Source: Corbicula japonica (lineage: Eukaryota; Mollusca; Bivalvia; Venerida; Cyrenidae). Taken from it: DNA of 64,000 nucleotides. This document shows, piece after piece, positions 48,501-57,500 of the stretch. Where the stretch lies: the NCBI GenBank assembly GCA_038501625.1, contig JAZAYU010000257.1, positions 496,001-560,000 of the forward strand, in the 5' to 3' direction. The first letter of the stretch is position 1. Every line of letters begins with the position of its first letter. The position numbers were made by a program, and so were the translations under genes. The notes under the pieces are model-generated. The model was not told where the DNA came from. It saw only the letters and a program-made list of their open reading frames with translations, and searched no databases.

Positions 48501-51500
48501 AGATATCGACTTGAAACTTTAAACATATGTTCGTGAGTACATTTGCGCGAACTATTTTTTCTCATGTGGATCAGTCCATTATTTTTCGGAGGGGAGCACG
48601 ATTTAACAAAATCTTGTGACGCGAACTACTTCTACAATTTTTAAGATACATATTTTTCGTGTGGATTAGTCCATTATTTTATGCAGGGGACGTGATTTAA
48701 CAAAATCGTGTTATGCAAACTTCTTAATCTTGTGACGCGAACTACTTCTACAGTTTTTAAGATATTGACTTGAAACTTGATACATGTGTTCGGCATGAAG
48801 TGTAGATGTGCTTGACATATTTTTCGTGTGGATCAGTCCATTATTTTTTTTGCAGGGTACATGATTTAACAAAATCGTGTTATGCAAACTTCTACACTTA
48901 CTACGTCAACATTTTTCAAGATATCGACTTGAAACTTTAAACATTTGTTCATGTGTACATTTGCGCAATTTTTTTTTTCATGTGGATCAGTCCATTATTT
49001 TTTCGGAGGGGAGCACGATTCAACAGAATCTTGTGACGCAAACTACTTCTACAGTTTTTTAAGATATTGACTTGAAACTTTATACGTGTGTTCGGCATGA
49101 AGTGTAGATGTGCGTGACATATTTTTCGTGTGGATCAGTCCATTATTTTTTGCGGGGGACATGATTTAACAAAATCGTGTTATGCAATCTTCTGCAGTTT
49201 TCAAGATATCGACTTTAAACTAAAATTGTATGTTCTGCATGAAGTGCACATGTAAGCGACATATTTTTTTGTGGATCAGTCCATTATTTTTTGGAGGGGA
49301 GCATTATTTAACAAAATCTTTTATTTAAAATCTTATGATGCAAACTACTTCTCCAGTTTTCAAACTTTAAACATACGTTTGTGAGTAGATTTGCATGACA
49401 TACTTTGTTTCATGTGGATCAGTCCGTTATTTTTTTGCAGGGGAGCATGATTCAACAAAATCTTGTGACACGAACTACTTCTACAGTTTTTAAGATATTG
49501 ACTTGAAACTTTAAACATATGTTTGGCATGAAGTGTAGATGTGCGTGACATATTTTTCGTGTGGACCAGTCCATTATTTTTTGCAGGGGACATGATTTAA
49601 CAAAATCGTGTTATGCAAACTTCTACAGTTTTCAAGGTATCGACTTGAAACTGAAATCATATGTTCTGCATGAAGTGCGCATGTAAGTGACATATTTTTT
49701 ATGGATCAGTCCATTATTTGTTGGAGGGGAGCATTATTTAACAAAATCTTATGACGCAAACTACTTCTCCAGTTTTTAAACTTTTAACATACGTTCGTGA
49801 GTAGATTTGCATGGCATATTTTTTTCATTTGGATCAGTCAATTATTTTTTAGACGGGGAGCACGATTCAAAAGATGCAAACATCATTTCTGTATACTCTG
49901 ACAAAGCAGTATTGCGGGGGTATTAATCACCTTCAGTGATAGCTCTAGTTTTATAAACCATGCTCTCTCTTCCTCTCTTCTTCTTGGCTGTGTGGGGAGG
50001 ATGTGTCTTCTGAATGTGGCATTTCCTGATATTCGTATTTTACTCCTTTTTTCAAAATTTTACAAGGGCGACTTTTGTAGTATGCAATTATTACTGTTTT
50101 TTGGTTAACGTGAACAGTTGATGATACATTCAGTTTTGTTTGTATAGTTTAATTGATAAAACTGATGAATTAGTCATCTAAGTTGTATTATTGAATGAAA
50201 ACACAGTGTAAAATGATAGTGCCTCTAGCTGGGAGCGAACCCGCACCGTCACGGCGACAGCGCCTAGCCCTGCAATTCCTGCGACGCAACCAACTGAGCT
50301 AGCCGGGACAATCCCCAAAAAGGTTGATCGGATATGCCTGATATACGTAACAAACACTGCATGACATCATCGGTAACGGGTTAATTTACTGATAACAGTA
50401 CTGACTATATGTACGGGGTGACTTTTTATGGCCGGCACACTGCACAAATAGCGCTACAGCGAATTTCAAATGATAGTGCCTCTAGCTGGGAGCGAACCCG
50501 CTTCGTCACGGCAACAGCGCCTAGCCCTGCAATTCCTGCGACGCAACCAACTGAGCTAGCCGGGACAACCCCAAAAAAGGTTGTAAAGCTTTTTAAGTGG
50601 GTAAACATGCAGACTACAAAATTGGCCCATTACAAAATTTAGATAGTATATAGAAGTGTACGCATACGTGCAATCCTTGTCTTTATGGAATGAAAGAAAA
50701 GCAAATTGAATTTACTGCGTATATAAGTGCTCTCTGGGAAACAAACAAGACATTTATAAATAAAATTTACCTCACTCTTTATGGGAGTAAACAGGGTCAT
50801 TTAATACGGTTGATATGTTTGTAAACAAAAAATTAGGTCAACTTGTAAACAGATTTTGCACTCATTCAAATATCTTAAATGGGTTAACTACATCACATAC
50901 AGTCGGACCTCGATAATTCGAACTTCGATAATTCGAACACCGTAGATATTTCGAACTCATATCTCGGTCCCGGCAAAACGCCTATATGCTTTATATGCAT
51001 TTACTCTTGATAATTCGAACACCCGATATTTCGAACTCAAAGTCCAGTCCGTCCTTTTAATTTTCTATTAATTTCACTCTCGATATTTCGAACTACATTG
51101 AAAATTATCGCTCTCAATTATCACACGTAAAAGTTTTCACACTTCAAGCGGATAACAATAGCGGCGCCGTATGATTAGCACATGTTGTGAAACAGACACA
51201 TCACGCAACGCGATACCAGTTACAAACAAATAATATAAAGTTTTTGATCTCAATAAAATCTGATCAAAATTATAATAAAAGAAAATTTCAAATAATTAAG
51301 ACGTGCAAACTAAATGTGCAAACAAAAATTGAGCGAATTTAATTGAAATTGAGCGAATTTAATTGTCTCTTCGGGAAGCGATTAGTGCTTGTGAAACGAT
51401 GAGACGGTACTTTGAATATTCAGGATAATAGTGAGCATGGACTAAGAATGCTGTGCAAGATGCACACAGTTCTGATGAAAAAAAGACTTTGTAAGGCGAG

Positions 51501-54500
51501 CGGCCATTCAAACTAGTATGGCAGAGTTTGTAAACTCTGTGACGTGGAGATTCATGATTTGTGCTTTTGTTGACTGCGTACTTAATTATGTCAAAATGTA
51601 TTCGAGTTACGTTCGTGTACATAAAATAATTATCAAATATTTGTTTTGTCTTTAATTTCACATATAAAAGTTATATTGATCATCAGACATAAAAACATGA
51701 ACAAACAATATCCACTTCCGCCGGCCGACAGACCTTCGATAATTCGAACTCCCGATATTTCGAACTTTTTTTCCCGGTCCCGTCGAGTTCGAATGATCGA
51801 GGTTCGACTGTATTGTATAGCACGTCAATGCCCTTAATTATTGGTGCAGTCTGTGTTGAGGGTAGTATTAAGACAAGAGATATTTATCTAATAATTTATT
51901 CATCTTATCATACATGAAAGTATTACGACTGACGAAAAGTAGTATAGAACAGTAATTTGCCTCTTTAAATTTCAGACTGTATGTACAGAAGATTGTACAG
52001 CCAATCGACAGAGTAATTCCCGAGCTCGAAAAAGAGCTCCTTATCACAAAGAAAAGAACTGAACACATTCAAATTTCTCAGCAAAACATTCACATGTTCA
52101 TGACAATGTTAGAATTGTGTGCACCAGATTTTACAAAAGGAAAAGACTTGAAAGTGGCAGTGCAGCAGTTTTGTGCTAAAGATGTAAACATGGAGGACAT
52201 TTTCAATAAGGTGAACATCTTTGATTACGTTATAGATAGATGAAATAGGAACAGGGTCTATTTATTACAATTAATAGACCCTGGTGGGAATTAGCTTAGG
52301 TCTGTCTATTGGTAGTAATGAAATGCGGAAGTGTTGTCGAGTATTTTTATTGCCAAAACACTTAGACCCGAGATTAACTCATGTTATCATGATAACTAAA
52401 GTAATGAATTATTTATACAGTAACACATGGATTGAAACTCCTGTTTGATATTATTATGCAATTGCCAAAATGCTTGTTTACCTCATATAATAGATTATAA
52501 AAAGCCACCGAACATGACAAATGTGAAAATATTGCAGGCTTGGTTTTGATTGGTTTCGTTTTACTTCAGGATACGATTTAGACAAATGTAAAGTGCATTT
52601 GTTGTAATCCCAATTTAAAGAAATGTTTGGTTTTTTGGCATTTGCGCGCTTTGGGTCACGTCATTTCAATCAGATGACGTAAATTCCCCCATTATTATTT
52701 TTTGTAATCACTTTGAGTTATGCAGCGGTTAAGTTTACTTTCATACCATTACTTTTTTACTGGTTGGTTAAAAAATGAAATGGAAGTGGGAATGCGTAGT
52801 AAACATTTTTTCTGAATTCCTTTGGTTTGTTTTCACAAAGCTTTCTTTTTGTAAATAAGTTCGCCTATCCTTTTACTGTTTTTGTACTGTTTTCTGGTGT
52901 AATTGTTGAGTTGCGCTCATCCCGGAGCAAGGCGGCGTGGCAGTAATATGCATTTCTAATACTGCCTATGAACAGGCTAAGCTTCTAAGTGGTTAGCTGG
53001 TATTGCTTGCGGACAGAGAATGCTCATTATGAATTGTATGATATGAAATCCTGTATCCGATCTAGCCATCAAATACAAAACAAACCTATTGTTACTGTTA
53101 GTAATGAAATAAGTACATGAAAGTTCTATTGTTGGTGAAACAGTTTCATTGTTTTAACTCTTTCCTTTCTGTTTCAGACGAACAATAGATGTGAGGAAAT
53201 TAAGGTCTACCTAAGTGTCCTTGTTCGCCGCCTAGAAGAAAGTTCAACTCCTAGTCCCGCCGATCACTTAGGTTGTCACGAGGAAGATCACTGGTACATT
53301 TCTTACTTTAATGTTAGAGATGAATCAGATTTATAACGAGACTTATAGATAGCAGATTTGAAAAAAGAACAAAGAAAAATAAAGTTCAACCAGTTCCTTT
53401 TAGTCCTAACATCGTTTTCATGAAGATTTCCCTTAAGATGTTATGGTCTCGGAGGTGTCTTCGAATATCTACCCGTTACAATTGACAATGCTTATAACAT
53501 CTTGCGTGTTTTGGTTAAGTGTGTGTGTACTTTTGCGTGCACAATTGTCGATGATTGGCAAGGTGGAAGTTAAATTGAAGCGATTCTGTATACATTTGTT
53601 CATTAAAATAAGTGAAAGGTGATGCACTCTTGAACCTAGTTTAGTGTTCACCACAATTTCTATCCTATCACCGAGCCAGATTTTCAAATATTCTGCGCCG
53701 CTTATGTGTTAAAACTACACGCTTCAAACACTAAATAAGTTAGTGCCTGTTAAGTACTGAATATTCATGATAATTTGACAACAAGGACGACATGTGTGTT
53801 AGTTGTATGGTTAGATTGTGGTGGTTACTAAGTTATTAAGTGCATAAATAATTCGCTACGCTCCGTTCCCTTAGGGTTTCTTAATTGTTAAAACCTCACT
53901 TTATATACTCTAACGATAACTTAAACCCCTAGTGAAAAAATGTTATGCCACTGACCGATCCAATGCAGTTATGAACACATGCTATTGTTTCTTCTGTTTT
54001 CTGAAAGAAGCTATTCCTGATCAGCATTTATATTGAAATGATACTGCAATCGGGTTACTTTGAAGGCTGCTACCAACTAACTGTATTTTGTTATTATAAA
54101 CAATATACCAACTTAACATCCAGACAAAATAGATGATCAGATATTAAACCTCCAAGAAATTTCAAATATCAAATTTCTCTTTTTCGTTAATTGTTTGTGA
54201 TGTCTTATTTGTAATTGATCATTTTATAAAACCATGCTCTATTTTCTTCACCACCTTTTGACTGTTTGACTGCAGGGGGGCGGGGGCTGTGTTTTCTGGG
54301 TTTCGTAATTTTTGATATGTATATTTCACTTTCTAACATTTCGAGGAACCTAATAACGTTACTCTTTGACCTGAAAGTGCAGAGTTTGATTTAGTAATGC
54401 AAGGAGAAAGCGAAACAATTGATTTATAAAGAATCTAATACTCGACTTTCAAGTAGTTCATGCTATTTGGTCAGTTACTTGATCTTATTTTTGGAAATTT

Positions 54501-57500
54501 AAATGTCGTATCAAGAATGTTTCAAGGTGTGTTTGTAATCAGAAATCCGATTCGTTGAAGCAGGAATTATATTTTGATAGATATTCAATAGGGTTCAGGA
54601 AGTTCATAGCAGGAAATGAAAATGGATAATGTTGAAATAGTACAAATCTGTTTTGATAATGGTATGTATACAGATACTAATTGGATATTACCATTTCCTG
54701 GTTCGCATGCACTGAAAAATAAACATCCTGATTTGTGCACTAGTTGTCGGAGATCCTCTTAGTGGTTTCTACTTCCTGGACCTGGTGTAGCATATAAAAA
54801 CACTACCCGGTATAAGGATTTCAACGATTTCGTTAAAATTTGTACACCCAGATCAATTTAATTTGAAAAAAAAAATCACAAAAAGATTCATATGTACTCT
54901 AGTTTTTTTTTGCGCTGGGCCTTATTTGAAAAATAGCAATAAGACATTGAAAGTAGCTATTTTATTTCAACAATGTTTTAGCATTGCTAATGAAAGCTTT
55001 GATATAAGCTATTTTGACAATTTTGTGTTGATTTTTTGGGGTTTTATTTCGTGGCAAAATACCCAACCCTTTTTGTTATCGTAAAAACATACAATTTCAT
55101 AACTTCCAAAATAACTTCAATGATATTTAGGTATTGATTTTGTACATTTTTGGTAAAAGCGTTTGTAAACAACGAAGGAAAGTATAGCTATGAAAGTGTA
55201 TTCATTTAATTATAGTTCTTTATTGAATTGAGTTATATATGTATTAGAAGTGCTCACATACTCGAGAAAGAAAAAAGATGGAATAAAATTTTTTGTAGAA
55301 TAATATTATTTAATACTTCCCTTAAAGACATTGAACAAGAAATAATTAATTTTTCTATGTTAATGACACGAAGTAAAGCAGAAGTTAAATAACACACACC
55401 AATAAATAATCAAAAAAGTTATTAGGTGTATTTTAAATAGTTTATTTTTAAAGTGTATGATTGAAAAATGGACTGGTCCTTCCCCCTTTCAAGTACGTGT
55501 TATTCACAGACATCACGTGAATGAAAAAGGCAGTGAGTACAGCAGCTGGTCCTGGTCCTACCCTTTGTCCAATTCTGATCCTCTCTTTCATAGGAAATGA
55601 ATTGAGGTAATTTATTTGACGTCTTGGACGTGTATATATAACATGTATGGTGTAACTCTATATTACACAGCTTGACGAAGGTTGAACATATAAAGCAAGG
55701 GATCCAGACTGTTTCCACAACTTTTGCTAAACACAAGAAGTATGGAGAACTCCATCCTCATGAAATCTTTATCCATAAAGTTGAAAGGTAAGTGAATAGT
55801 TATCTAGAATTTGAACCTCGGGAATTTTATCGTATGTTACATAATACCGGTAATACGTTAATTATTTAATAAAGTATTGCAAAATGATAACATGATATCA
55901 GAACCATGATCTTATATTTAGCCAAGGAAAGCGTTATTCATTGGGTTAACATTTATTCATATACTTAAGGAAAACGGTTAATGTTTAAGGTGGTGTACAT
56001 GTAGATAAAGCGATTCCTAAATTAAAGTTGAAAAGGCGACATAGTGTCATTATGCCCCCCATGTCGGTGTCAGTCGGTCGGTCGTAGACGACATCTTGTC
56101 CTATCAATAACTAGACATTGCTTTGACCTACAGTCTTAATATTTGGCGTGGAGGTTGGTCATGATGAGTAGATGATCCCTATTGATTTGGAGGTCAAAGG
56201 TCAATGGCACAGTGACCATTAATACTATAAGTTTGTCCAGCCAATAACTAGACAACACTTTGACATACAGTCTTAATATATGGTATGGAGGTTGGTCATG
56301 ACCAGTAGGTATAAGACCCTTATTGATTTTTAGGTCAGTAGGTCAAAGTTCAAGGTCACAGTGACCTTTTACACGAAAACCTTGTCCAGTCGTTTAGTAG
56401 ACAAATCTTTCGCCTATGGTCGTTAAATTTGGTAAGAAGGTTGGTCATCACCTGTGGATAACCCCTATTGGTTTTCAGGGGAAAGTTCAAGGGCACAGTG
56501 ACCAACAACACAAAATACTTTTCCGATCAATTACTAGATAATTCTTTCACCTATGATCCTCAAACTTGGGATTGAGGTTGGACATCACTTGTAGATGACC
56601 CCTATTGATTTACTGTTCAGTAGGTCAAGGTCACAACCACCTTTCACACGAAAATTCACTTACCAATAACTTCAAACGATTGAGCCTTTAATCCTCAAAT
56701 TTGGTACTGAGGTTTGTCATCACATGTACATGAATCCTATTAATTTTCAGGTCAGTAGGTCAAAGGTCAAGGTCAAAGTGATCCTCACTACAAAAATATT
56801 GTCTTGCCAATAACTAGACATCGATTTGGGTAATCAATAATAGACAGCAGTTTACTATCCAATCTTATAACGGGTGGAGTAATACAAATATGAATGCAAT
56901 ATATAACATAAAAAATAAACGATTGAAAGAAAACAAAAACAATATTTAACACGTTGTTATTTTTCAAACAAAAAATCGAACACGGTATAATTCATATTTG
57001 AAAATGAATGAAATATGTTTACACCGGTAGGATTATGGCTGATTTTGGAGCAATCATATTTCGTCATTTAAATTACATTTGCATTATTTGCCCCTTGGGG
57101 ATAAAACCATTTTCATACTCAATTTAAGACTCAATGCGATTAGAGCCTGAAAACTTGTTTGTTTTATTTCCTCTAATTATCTTAAAAACAAACAGACATA
57201 GAAACTATAAATATGAACAATTACGACAAAGATATGACCCCAAACAGACAGCTATAATTTCTTATTTATTAAGACTGTTATATCTTTTTATGAATGCTGT
57301 TAACGTTCTAGACATAATTTGAGCACAGAATTGAGTCAAGCATAAAAAAGTTTTATAATCATTAAACATTACTGTTTTTATTATTTTTATTTTCATTCAT
57401 TTCTTTGATTGATTTTTTTAAATTCCTTCCGCCTTCATGCTTTTGTTTTTATGTTTTTAAATGGTTCAAAGCTTAAAAGAAACATACTTTTCGAGCTTCG

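Noticed and set aside
51359..51661. 100-codon minus-strand frame inside the pogo-like element
   Set aside because: No transposase motif (no DD[D/E] pattern, no helix-turn-helix); taken as chance.
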